From contig NZ_CP091716.1 in assembly GCF_022009635.1 (NCBI RefSeq), forward strand, positions 6,159,501-6,223,500: 64,000 nt of DNA. Reading direction: 5' to 3'. The position numbers were made by a program, and so were the translations under genes. The stretch is from Variovorax paradoxus (GTDB lineage Bacteria > Pseudomonadota > Gammaproteobacteria > Burkholderiales > Burkholderiaceae_C). Positions within the stretch are counted from its first letter, which is position 1; every line of letters starts with the position of its first letter. Shown here one piece after another: positions 18,327 to 27,300 of this stretch. Below the pieces are notes generated by a model, which searched no databases, had not been told where the DNA came from, and saw only the letters and a list, made by a program, of their open reading frames with translations.

Positions 18327-20144
18327 TCACGCCATGGAGCGGGTGGCCGCGGCCCCCGCGCTGTCTTCGCTGTCGCCCACCGCCACCAGCGGCTTCTTCA
18401 CGCCGAACAGCTTGGGCACCATCACCGCCGCGGAGCCCTGTTCGACGTTGCCCTGCCCGGTCACGTGATAGACCACGGTGGCCGCCGAGACGATGCGCAG
18501 CGAATGCGTGACCACCACCACGGTGCGCACCTTGGCCACCGCCAGCATGGTGGCGAGCAGGTTGCGCTCGCTCTGGAAGTCGAGGTCGTTGCTGGGCTCG
18601 TCGAGCACCAGCACCGAGGGCTTGCGCAGGAAGCTCATGGCCAGCGCGAGCTTGCGTCGCTCGCCCACGGAGAAGCCGGTGCCGCCCTCGCCCACCACGG
18701 TGCGGTAGCCGTCGGGCAGGCGCGAGATGAAGTCGTGCGCGCCCGAGAGCTTGCAGGCCGCGACGATCTGCTCGTCGCTCTGGCCCGGCGCGCCGCGGCG
18801 CATCACGTCGACCAGCGCGCCGCCGAACCAGTAGACCTCTTGCGACAGATAGCTGATCCAGCGCGACAGCTCTTCGCGGCCGAACTGCGAGAGGTCGTAT
18901 TCGCCGATGTTCACCGTGCCGCGCGTGGGCGTGTACAGGCCCGACACCAGCTTCACCAGCGTCGACTTGCCCGCGCCGTTGCGCCCGACGATCACGTGCA
19001 GGCCGCCGGGACCGATGTCGAGGTCGACGTTTTCCAGCACCGGCTGCTGTGCGTTCTGCGTGAAGCTGAAGCTCACGTCGCGCAGCGTGACGCGGCCCAG
19101 CGGCTGCGGCAGCTCCATGCCCGTGGGCGGCTTCTCGACCGGCTCGCGCAGCACGGTCTCGAGCCGCTTGGCGGCTTCCTTCGCGGTGGCCAGCGAGCGC
19201 CAGTTCGACACCAGCCCGGCCACCGGCTGCAGCGCCTTCAGGGCCAGCATGTTGGAAGCGACAAGGCCGCCCACCGTCATCCATTGCTCCATGACCGACA
19301 CCGCGCCCACGGTGACGACGATGACGGAGAACACGGTGAGCAGCACGGTGGTGCCGTCGCGCGCGGTCTCGATCTGGCCGTTCTTGCTGAAGCTCTCGGT
19401 GAGCCACGCGTTGTAGGTCTGGCGCCACATCTCGATGGTGGGACCGTCGTTGGCCTGCGTCTTGAGCGTCTCGCGCGCATGGCAGATCTCCGAGGTGACG
19501 CGGTCCAGCCCGCGGCCGCGCTGCACTTCTTCCACGCGGCCGGTGCGCACTTCGTCGGCCCACCACCACGCCAGGAAAGACATGATGGCCAGGAACACGG
19601 CCACCACCGGCAGCACCGGCAGCGCGACGATGCCGATCACGATCAGCGCGAAGATGGCCATCGGCAGGTCGAAGATCGACTGTGCGAGCCCGCCGGTGAC
19701 GGTGCCGCGCACCGAACCCACGTCGCGGAAGTACAGCTGCCACGACGACGCGGGCCGCGACTCCAATGCGCGCAGCGGGCGCGCGAGCATCGAGTTCAGC
19801 AAGGCGCCCGACACGCCGTGGTCGATGATGGCGCCCGCGTTGCGCAGCAGGCGCGAGCGCCGCGTGCGCAGCCAGAATTCGATGCACAGGAAGAAGAAGA
19901 TGCCGCTCACCAGCGCGGCGAGCGTCGATGTGCCGCTGCGCGACAGCACGCGGTCGTACACCTGCAGCAGGAAGATCGAAGGCAGCAGCCCGAACAGGCT
20001 GATGGGGAGCGAGCGCCATGCCGCGCCCTTGACCAGCGGATAGGCCGCGCGAAACGCTTCATGCAGCGCACCCGCATAGGGGCTGGCACCAGGTTCGTCT
20101 GGCGTGTCGGCAACCAGTTGGCTGGGCAAGAGGAACTTGATCAT
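18327..20144 (-). CDS. Type I secretion ABC transporter (permease-ATPase)
   Basis: 605 residues. An N-terminal ABC transmembrane region (~40-315) is followed by a nucleotide-binding domain with Walker A GRNGAGKST (~386-394), a degenerate signature FSVGERRKLALA in place of LSGGQ, and Walker B VLVLDEPSNDLD. No C39 peptidase domain is present, so the substrate carries a C-terminal rather than a double-glycine leader signal. It is PrtD/LapB-like. The coding neighbours and the giant repeat protein upstream point to that protein as cargo. Confidence 0.92.
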   Translation of the reverse strand: MIKFLLPSQLVADTPDEPGASPYAGALHEAFRAAYPLVKGAAWRSLPISLFGLLPSIFLLQVYDRVLSRSGTSTLAALVSGIFFFLCIEFWLRTRRSRLLRNAGAIIDHGVSGALLNSMLARPLRALESRPASSWQLYFRDVGSVRGTVTGGLAQSIFDLPMAIFALIVIGIVALPVLPVVAVFLAIMSFLAWWWADEVRTGRVEEVQRGRGLDRVTSEICHARETLKTQANDGPTIEMWRQTYNAWLTESFSKNGQIETARDGTTVLLTVFSVIVVTVGAVSVMEQWMTVGGLVASNMLALKALQPVAGLVSNWRSLATAKEAAKRLETVLREPVEKPPTGMELPQPLGRVTLRDVSFSFTQNAQQPVLENVDLDIGPGGLHVIVGRNGAGKSTLVKLVSGLYTPTRGTVNIGEYDLSQFGREELSRWISYLSQEVYWFGGALVDVMRRGAPGQSDEQIVAACKLSGAHDFISRLPDGYRTVVGEGGTGFSVGERRKLALAMSFLRKPSVLVLDEPSNDLDFQSERNLLATMLAVAKVRTVVVVTHSLRIVSAATVVYHVTGQGNVEQGSAAVMVPKLFGVKKPLVAVGDSEDSAGAAATRSMA

Positions 20145-20190
20145 GGGAAAAAGCCGATCCGTCGTGCAATGACGCCTGCCTCATTATCAA

Positions 20191-20208
20191 CTGTTACCCA
20201 GCTGTTAC
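20191..20208 (-). promoter_or_regulatory. 11-bp-spaced GTAACAG direct repeat upstream of the ABC exporter
   Basis: On the minus strand GTAACAG occurs twice with an 11-bp period (plus-strand CTGTTAC at 20191-20197 and 20202-20208), 47-64 bp upstream of the ABC gene start. The core GTAAC is shared with the pilus and adhesin elements. A sigma-54-like GGCAGGCGTCATTGC follows downstream, but its GG-GC spacing is 11 rather than 10, so it is not claimed as a promoter. Confidence 0.3.
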
Positions 20209-20235
20209 AAGGCAAAAATTCACTCTGCAGGCGAC

Positions 20236-20517
20236 TCAGCACACAGGCACGCGTACCTTCGACGGATTGGCTTTCACAGGCTGCTCCGGCCCCGGTTGCG
20301 CGGCGCTTCCCGTGACCGCGCAACCGGCCGGACTCCCTGACGTGACAGCTTTCGTTTGATGGGGCAAACCCTCTGCGAACACCAACGCGATGTTGGCGCA
20401 CAACAGCATGCACAGCACCCACGCGCACAGCAGCTGGAGCCAGCCCAGCCACCATCGCCGCGGCGCTGCCGGTGCTTCATGGTCATAGGGCGAATGCAGG
20501 AGCGCGTTCCATCTCAT
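20236..20517 (-). CDS. Small membrane protein coupled to the Mur-like fusion gene
   Basis: 93 residues. MRWNALLHSPYDHE is followed by a basic patch (RRWW), one strong TM helix (LQLLCAWVLCMLLCANIALVF) and a soluble C-terminal tail with Pro/Lys. The ATG (20517) overlaps the stop of the upstream 1031-residue gene by ATGA, which argues for real translation. It is not recognised; position suggests a membrane partner of the fusion protein or of the secretion system. Confidence 0.65.
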   Translation of the reverse strand: MRWNALLHSPYDHEAPAAPRRWWLGWLQLLCAWVLCMLLCANIALVFAEGLPHQTKAVTSGSPAGCAVTGSAAQPGPEQPVKANPSKVRVPVC

Positions 20518-23500
20518 GGCAGTGCTTTCAAGACCCGGGCAAGCCGGGAAAGACCGATGCCCGCCGAGCTCTTGGCCAGCACCCAGTCGCCTGGTTGCAG
20601 GAGGCCTCCGAGCGCGGTCGACAGATCGGAAACGTCGACGAACCAGTGCGAACGGACCTTGGTGCGAATGCGCGTGTGCAGCGCCCGCATCAGCGGGCCG
20701 CACAGCAGCACGCGATCGGGCTGCGAGGCCAGCAGTTCGGCCTCCAGGTCGAGGTGATGGCGCTGCGCCGCGGGGCCCAGCTCCTGCATGTCGCCGAGGA
20801 TCGCCACGCGGCGGGCCGGCTCGCAGGGCGCCTGCGACAGCATCTCCAGCGCCGCGCGCATCGAGCTCGGGTTGGCGTCGTAGGTCTCGTCGATCAGCTT
20901 GAAGCTGCCGCCGCCGATGTGAATGGTGTGCAGCGCGCCGCGCCCGCCCGGCGGCTCGAAGTGCGCGAAGGGCTCGACCGCCGCGGCCAGCGGCAGACGC
21001 AGCGCCTGCAGCGCTGCGAGCGCGGCGATGGCGCTCGCGCCCATGTGGCGGCCCGGCGCATTGAGCCGCAGCTGGAAGGGCTCGCCCGCCACCAGCGCCT
21101 GCACTTCGCCGTGGTCGAAGGCGAGCAGGCGCACGTCGGCGTCCTTGTGCTCGCCATAGGTCACGATCTGCAGCTGCTGCGTCATCGCGGCTTCGGCGAA
21201 GGTCGCGAACTCGGGCATGTCGCGGTTCAGCACCACGCTGTCGCCGGGGCTCATCGATTGGAAGATGCGGCTGTCCAGCCGCGCGGCGGCCTCCGAAGGG
21301 CCGCGGTGTTTCTGCGACGCGGCCGACAGCCCCGTCACGACCACGAGCGAGGGCCGCACCAGTTGCGCCGAGGCCGGCATGTGGGAGGCGCCCATCTCCA
21401 TCACCCAATAGGCCGCGTGCCGGGGCATGCAGGTCATGTTCCAGGCGATGCCTGAAGGCAGGCTGATGTTGCCTTCAGGCTGCGCGACTTCGCCCCACAC
21501 GGTGAGCGCGCCGGCCAGCATGGCCGTGACGGTGCCGCTGCCGGCACCGCTGCCGAGCACGCCGCACACGCGGCCGGTGAACTCGCAGCGCGCATGGTCG
21601 CCCAGCAGCAGCACCGACTGCAGCACGTTCTGCACCTTCAGCACCGGCACGCGCTTGTCCAGGTGCGGCTTGGGGTCGGTGCACAGCACGGCGGCTGCCG
21701 GCTGCAGCACGCCCTTGAGCGTGACCGCCGCGAGCGGCACCTTCGACGGGCGCGTCTGGTGGTCGAACACCACGCGGCCCTTGCGCATGAAGGAGCGCTG
21801 CGTCACGCCGCTGGCGCGCCAGCCGTCCTCGGGCCTGACGACCCACTCGCCGCCGGTGACGCGCGCCATCTCGCTGGCGGTCCAGGCCGGGCCGTCGTCG
21901 CGCGCTCCGTTGCCTGGCGCACCGCCCGTGCCGTTGGCCGCGGCCAGTGAGCGGCGCTCCAGCAGGTAGCGGTGATAGGCCGCGAAGCCCGACACGTACT
22001 GCTCGACATCGTCGATGCGCACGCGGAACGAGTGATGCCGGATGAAGAAGGAACCGACCACGGTCGAAGGCCGGCGGAAGTACATCGCCATCTCGGGCCA
22101 GAAGAAGCCGTTGAGCAGGTAGTGCGCGCGGTAGTCGAGCGCGCGGTAGAACTTCTCGGTGTCCAGCTCGTCGAGCAGGTGCCGCATCGCGGGCATGCCT
22201 TCGAGCCGCTGCAGCATCTGCTGCGCGGCCAGCATGAGCTCCAGCAGCGTCGGAAACGTGGTCTTGCGGTCGAGCACGAAGTCCAGGTACCCGGCCACGT
22301 TCTGCAGCCCGAAGCGGAAGTACTTTTCCTGCGGGCTCCAGTGCGTGAGTTCGTTGACGCAGCAGCTGAGCCAGTGGTCGTGCGACTGCCAGTGCTGGCC
22401 CGCGATGAAATAGTCGAAGGCCTTCTCGACCACGGCCAGCCATTGCGGATCGCGCGTGAGGCTGTACAGGCGCATCAGGCCGTAGACCGCCTCGCCGTCG
22501 TAGTAGATGACGCGCGATGCCTGCTTGACCGTGAGGTCGGTCGCATGCAGCACGTGGTTGAAGCGGCCGGTGGCCGGGTCTTGCAGCGACGCGATGCCGA
22601 GCGCGAGCTTGTCGATCAGCGGCAGCCAGTGGCGCGTGTCCATCAGCTCGCAGTACTTCACCAGCGCGAGCACGCAGGCCGCGTTGCCGCCCAGCTTGAT
22701 CTCGCCGCCGGTGTCGACCAGGAAAGCCGCCGCGCGTCCGTCGGCCAGCGTGTAGTCGCGGATCAGCCAGCTGGTGAGGTGATCGACCGCGCGGTCGATG
22801 GCCGCGCGCAGGGTCTCGTCGCGCGTGAGCTCCCATGCCTCGAGCATGGCGTAGACCGCGCTCGCGTGGCGCATGGCGTCGTAGGTCGGAATGCGGCGGT
22901 CGAAGCACGGGAAGTAGCCGTACACGAACAGGCCATCGCTCTGCACCTGGCGAGCAAGGTACGACGAGCCGCTGCGCACGAGGTCGAGCACCGACTGCGG
23001 GTTGAGCGCCGGCAGCTGCCGGCGGCCCGCGTCGAGCCCCGTGCCGACGAGCTTGTGCACCACGCCGTCGGGCTGGCAGAACACGCCCACCATCGCCAGC
23101 AGGTAGACCGGCTGCTCGGGGGGCATGTCCAGCGGCGGCGCGCGCTCGAAGCGGGCCAGGCCGTAGACCTCGAAGTTGCGCGGGTTCACCACCGAGTGCG
23201 CGATGGTCGAATCGCCGCACAGCATGGCGTTGGCATTGAGCTCCTGCTCGGTGAAAGCGAGCTCGAAGTCCTGGTCGAAGGCCAGGCCCAGGCGAAAGTA
23301 GTTGCGCTTGACCGCGGTGAGCTGGGTCTTGAACTGCACCCACTCCATGGGGCTGGCGCCTTCGACCCAGTCGATGCGCAGCCACGGCGACACGATGCCG
23401 CGCTCGCGCACCCAGCGCCCGACGGAGTCCGCGCCTTCGCGCCATGCCGTCTCGAAGTCGGCGGCGCGCGCATGCACCACGTGGGCACGCTGCGAGCCGT

Positions 23501-23609
23501 CGCTGACCGAGAAGAACAGCGTGAACGCCGGGTACGGGGCGGGCAATGCCGCGCACACCGACACCAGGCGTTCATGGCAGGCGTGGAGCTGATCCTGGAA
23601 AGACATCAT
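20514..23609 (-). CDS. Alpha/alpha-toroid + Mur-ligase-like fusion protein
   Basis: 1031 residues. Residues ~1-200 are a mixed alpha/beta region with no family I recognise. Residues ~205-590 look like an alpha/alpha toroid of the glycosidase/epimerase/cyclase type (regular helices such as YDAMRHASAVYAMLEAWEL and KLGGNAACVLALVKYCEL). Residues ~620-1031 resemble MurF: ETYDANPSSMRAAL (~908), LGDMQELG and VLAKSSAGIGLSRL. The Mur P-loop should be GxxGKT but reads GSGAGSGTVTAML (~683-696) with no Lys, so ordinary ATP-dependent ligation is doubtful. It lies inside the adhesin/secretion operon. It could modify a glycan or peptide linked to the surface protein; that is inference. Confidence 0.7.
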   Translation of the reverse strand: MMSFQDQLHACHERLVSVCAALPAPYPAFTLFFSVSDGSQRAHVVHARAADFETAWREGADSVGRWVRERGIVSPWLRIDWVEGASPMEWVQFKTQLTAVKRNYFRLGLAFDQDFELAFTEQELNANAMLCGDSTIAHSVVNPRNFEVYGLARFERAPPLDMPPEQPVYLLAMVGVFCQPDGVVHKLVGTGLDAGRRQLPALNPQSVLDLVRSGSSYLARQVQSDGLFVYGYFPCFDRRIPTYDAMRHASAVYAMLEAWELTRDETLRAAIDRAVDHLTSWLIRDYTLADGRAAAFLVDTGGEIKLGGNAACVLALVKYCELMDTRHWLPLIDKLALGIASLQDPATGRFNHVLHATDLTVKQASRVIYYDGEAVYGLMRLYSLTRDPQWLAVVEKAFDYFIAGQHWQSHDHWLSCCVNELTHWSPQEKYFRFGLQNVAGYLDFVLDRKTTFPTLLELMLAAQQMLQRLEGMPAMRHLLDELDTEKFYRALDYRAHYLLNGFFWPEMAMYFRRPSTVVGSFFIRHHSFRVRIDDVEQYVSGFAAYHRYLLERRSLAAANGTGGAPGNGARDDGPAWTASEMARVTGGEWVVRPEDGWRASGVTQRSFMRKGRVVFDHQTRPSKVPLAAVTLKGVLQPAAAVLCTDPKPHLDKRVPVLKVQNVLQSVLLLGDHARCEFTGRVCGVLGSGAGSGTVTAMLAGALTVWGEVAQPEGNISLPSGIAWNMTCMPRHAAYWVMEMGASHMPASAQLVRPSLVVVTGLSAASQKHRGPSEAAARLDSRIFQSMSPGDSVVLNRDMPEFATFAEAAMTQQLQIVTYGEHKDADVRLLAFDHGEVQALVAGEPFQLRLNAPGRHMGASAIAALAALQALRLPLAAAVEPFAHFEPPGGRGALHTIHIGGGSFKLIDETYDANPSSMRAALEMLSQAPCEPARRVAILGDMQELGPAAQRHHLDLEAELLASQPDRVLLCGPLMRALHTRIRTKVRSHWFVDVSDLSTALGGLLQPGDWVLAKSSAGIGLSRLARVLKALP

Positions 23610-23715
23610 GCGGCCCCGATCGAATGCGGGAAACCGGTCGCGCCCGTCATCTGCCCATGCCTCGACGTGTGCGCTGACCGGAAACTGCCGTCGAAGTCAT
23701 CGAGTGGCACCGGCT

Positions 23716-24219
23716 TCAGCGGTAGCTGAATTCGGCGCGGCGATTGAGCTGATAGCCCTCCTCGGTGGTTGCGAGCGACGCGGGTTTCTCCGTGCCCCAG
23801 CTGATGGCTTCGATGCGCTCGGCCGGCACGCCCAGTTGCGTGAGGGCGCGTTGCACGGCGTCGGCGCGGCGCTGGCCGAGGGCCAGGTTGTATTCGCGGC
23901 CGCCGCGCTGGTCGGTGTTGCCTTCGATGACGACCCGGCTCGACGTCCGGTTGCGCATGTAGCTCGCGTGCGCCTCGACGATCTTCACGTACTCGGACTT
24001 GATGTTGTATTTGTCGAAGTCGAAGTAGACGATCTTGGAGACGCCCTCCGGGCCGTTCTGCACCGCCGGCGGCGGGGCGGGCTCCACCTTCGGCACCGCG
24101 CTCGCGGCCTTGTTCGAGTAGTAGTAGGTCGCGTCGTCGCGGCCAGTCTTGGGAGCCGCGCAGCCAACCAGGGTTGCCCCGAGAGCGACGATGGCCAGTA
24201 TCCGGAAATTCTTTTTCAT
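23716..24219 (-). CDS. OmpA/Pal-like lipoprotein
   Basis: 167 residues, with a lipoprotein signal (lipobox LVGC), a short linker (APPPAVQNG) and a C-terminal OmpA domain with the peptidoglycan-binding pattern (VVIEGNTDQRGGREYNLALG, QRRADAVQ, LNRRAEFSYR). I choose ATG 24219 (MKKNFRI) because GAAAGGA precedes it; an in-frame TTG sits two codons upstream. It probably anchors or organises the secretion duct at the outer membrane. It is unlikely to be the housekeeping Pal, because tolB neighbours are absent. Confidence 0.9.
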   Translation of the reverse strand: MKKNFRILAIVALGATLVGCAAPKTGRDDATYYYSNKAASAVPKVEPAPPPAVQNGPEGVSKIVYFDFDKYNIKSEYVKIVEAHASYMRNRTSSRVVIEGNTDQRGGREYNLALGQRRADAVQRALTQLGVPAERIEAISWGTEKPASLATTEEGYQLNRRAEFSYR

Positions 24220-24234
24220 ATCCAATCCTTTCGC

Positions 24235-24260
24235 GGGACAGGCCGTTGGCGGCCTGTCCC
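24235..24260 (-). terminator. Strong hairpin between adhesin and OmpA-like genes
   Basis: GGGACAGGCCG (24235-24245) and CGGCCTGTCCC (24250-24260) form a perfect 11-bp stem with a TTGG loop, in the 84-bp gap after the adhesin stop. No U-tract follows on the minus strand, so it may act as an mRNA-stabilising or processing hairpin that sets adhesin apart from downstream genes rather than as a full terminator. Confidence 0.5.
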
Positions 24261-24303
24261 TGGTGCTTCAGCTCCCCACCCCTCCTTCTGCTGTTCTTGT
24301 GGA

Positions 24304-27300
24304 TCAGCCCAACAGGCCGTGCAGGATGTTGGTCACCGGCGACAGCGCGCTGCCAGCCGGGCTGTGCTCCACCAGGCTCGTGATCGGGGTCACGACGTCG
24401 TTCACCAGCGGCGTGGTCACGTGCTCGACGGTGTTCACCACGCTGCTGACGACATCGGTCACCGGTGCGGCCGCATGGGAGGCGCCGGCCAGGATGTCGG
24501 TCACCGGCGCCGTCGCATCGGACACCGCATGGGTGACGTTCGAGGCGACCGAGCCGACGGTATCGGTGACGCCGCTGGCGACGCTCGTCACCGGCTGCAG
24601 GATGTTGGCCACCGGGCTGCTGCCGCCCAGCAGGCCACCGAGCAGTCCGCCGACGAGACCGTCGTTGCCCAGCAGGCTGCCGACCAGGCCGTCATTGCCG
24701 AGGACGCCGCCGAGTGCGCCGCCCGTGCCGCTGCCACCGCCCAGCAGACCGCCCACAAGGCCGTCGCTGCCGAGGACGCCACCGAGCAGGCCGCCTTCGC
24801 TGCCGCCGAGCACGCCACCCAGGACGCCGTGGTCGCCCAGCACACCGCCGAGCAAGCCGCCGTCGGTGCCACCGCCGAGCAGACCGCCCACGAGGCCGTC
24901 GTTGCCGAGGACACCACCGAGCAGACCGCCTTCGCTGCCGCCGAGCACGCCGCCCAGGACGCCGTGATCACCCAGCACACCGCCGAGCAAACCACCGTCG
25001 GTACCGCCGCCGAGCAGACCGCCCACGAGGCCGTCGTTGCCGAGGACACCGCCCAGCAGGCCGCCTTCGCTGCCGCCGAGGACGCCACCCAGAACACCGT
25101 GGTCGCCCAGCACACCGCCGAGCAAACCACCGTCGGTACCGCCGCCGAGCAGACCGCCTACGAGGCCGTCGTTGCCGAGGACGCCGCCGAGCAGACCGCC
25201 TTCGCTGCCGCCGAGGACACCGCCCAGCAGGCCACCGTCGGTGCCGCCAAGCACGCCACCCAGGAGACCGTGGTCACCACCGAGCACGCCGCCAAGCAGG
25301 CCGCCGTCAGTGCCACCGCCGAGCAGACCGCCCACGAGGCCGTCGTTGCCGAGGACACCGCCCAGCAGGCCGCCTTCGCTGCCGCCGAGGACGCCACCGA
25401 GCAGACCGCCGTCGCCGCCGAGCACACCGCCCAGCAAACCGTTGTCGCCCAGCACACCGCCGAGCAGGCCACCGTCGCCGCCGAGAACACCACCCAGCAG
25501 GCCGTTGTCACCCAGCACACCGCCGAGCAGGCCACCGTCACCGCCGAGCACACCGCCCAGCAGGCCGTTGTCGCCCAGCACACCGCCGAGCAGACCACCG
25601 TCGCCGCCGAGCACACCGCCCAGCAGGCCGTTGTCGCCCAGCACACCGCCGAGCAGACCACCGTCGCCGCCGAGCACGCCGCCCAGCAGACCGTTGTCAC
25701 CCAGCACGCCGCCGAGCAGGCCACCGTCGCCGCCGAGCACACCGCCCAGCAGACCGTTGTCACCCAGCACGCCACCGAGCAGGCCACCGTCACCGCCGAG
25801 GACACCGCCCAGCAGACCGTTGTCACCCAGCACGCCGCCGAGCAGACCACCGTCACCGCCAAGGACGCCGCCCAGCAGACCGTCGTCACCCAGCACGCCA
25901 CCGAGCAGGCCGCCGTCGCCACCAAGGACGCCGCCCAGCACGCCGCCATTCAGCAGGTTCGCCACGCCATCCGTGAGGTAGTCCACCTGCGTATCGACAG
26001 CGTGCAGCACCGCGGTCGTCGTGCCGGTGCCCAGCAGTTGATCGGTCAGCGGGCTCAGCAGGCCGCCGACGCCGCCGGTCACCTGGCTCACCACGCTGTC
26101 GACCGGGTCGAGCACGTTGGGGCTGTTCGCATTGAAGGACGTACCCAGCACCGGGCCGAGCAGGCCGTCGACCGTGTCGGTCAGGCTGTCCGTGAGACCG
26201 ACCACCGGGGTGAGCACGTCGCCCAGGCCCAGGTCGCCGAGAACGCCGTGGTTCAGGCCGTTGGCCACGCTGCCCACGATGCTGTCGACCGGGTCGAGCA
26301 GCGCGGCGCCGGTGCCCGGCGTGCCGCCGTTGCCGATGCCGCCCAGCACGCCGCCGAGCACGCCACCCAGCAGGCCGTCGTTGCCCAGCAGGCCACCCAC
26401 CACACCGTCGTTGCCGAGGAGGCCGCCGACCAAGCCGTCCGGCCCGAGCAGGCCGCCGCCGAGACCACCGCTGCCGAGCACGCTGCCCAGGCCGCTGTCG
26501 CCCAGCAGGCCGCCGACGAGGCCGTCGTTGCCGAGCAGGCCGCCCACCGGGCCGTCGCTGCCCAACAGGCCGCCGACCAGGCCGTTGTCGCCAAGCACGC
26601 CGCCGAGCAGGCCGTCGTTGCCCAGCAGGCCTCCGACCACACCGTCGTTGCCGAGCACGCCACCAAGCAGGCCGTCGCCGCCCAGGAGGCCGCCCACCAC
26701 GCCGTTGTCGCCGAGCAGGCCACCCAGCAGGCCGTCGTTGCTCAGCAGGCCGCCCAGCGCGCCGTTGTCGCCCAGCAGGCCGTCGACCACGCCCTTGTCG
26801 CCGAGCAGGCCGCCGAGGGCACCGCCCAGCAGGCCGTTGTCGCCGCCGAGCAGGCCGCCCAGCGGGCTGTCGGTGATCAGGCCGCCGACCACGCCGTGCT
26901 CGCCGAGCAGGCTGTCGACCAGGCCGCCGTGACCCAACAGCTGGCCGGTGAGGCCGCCGCTGCCCAGCACGTTGGACAGCGTGCCGTCGCCGCCCAGCAG
27001 GCCGCCGACCAGGCCGTCGTCGCCGAGCAAGCCGCCGACCGCGCTGCCTTCGCCGAGCAGGCCGCCCAGCAGGCCGTGGTCACCGAGCAGGCCGCCGGTG
27101 AGGCCGCCGACGGCGCCCTTGTCACCCAGCAGGCCGCCCACGAGGCCGTCGCTGCCCAGCACTTCGCCGAGCAGGCCGCCCACGGCACCCTTGTCGCCCA
27201 GCAGGCCACCGACCAGGCCGTCCTGGCCGAGCAGGCCGCCGACCAGGCCCTTGTCGCTGAGCAGGCCGGACACGAGGCTGCCTTCACCCAGCACGTTGCC

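Noticed and set aside
20165..20183. Possible sigma-54 promoter for the ABC exporter gene
   Set aside because: GG and GC are separated by 11 bases rather than the required 10.
24760..25940. Regular repeats considered as a CRISPR array
   Set aside because: The units are contiguous without unique spacers, stay in frame and encode Gly/Leu repeats.
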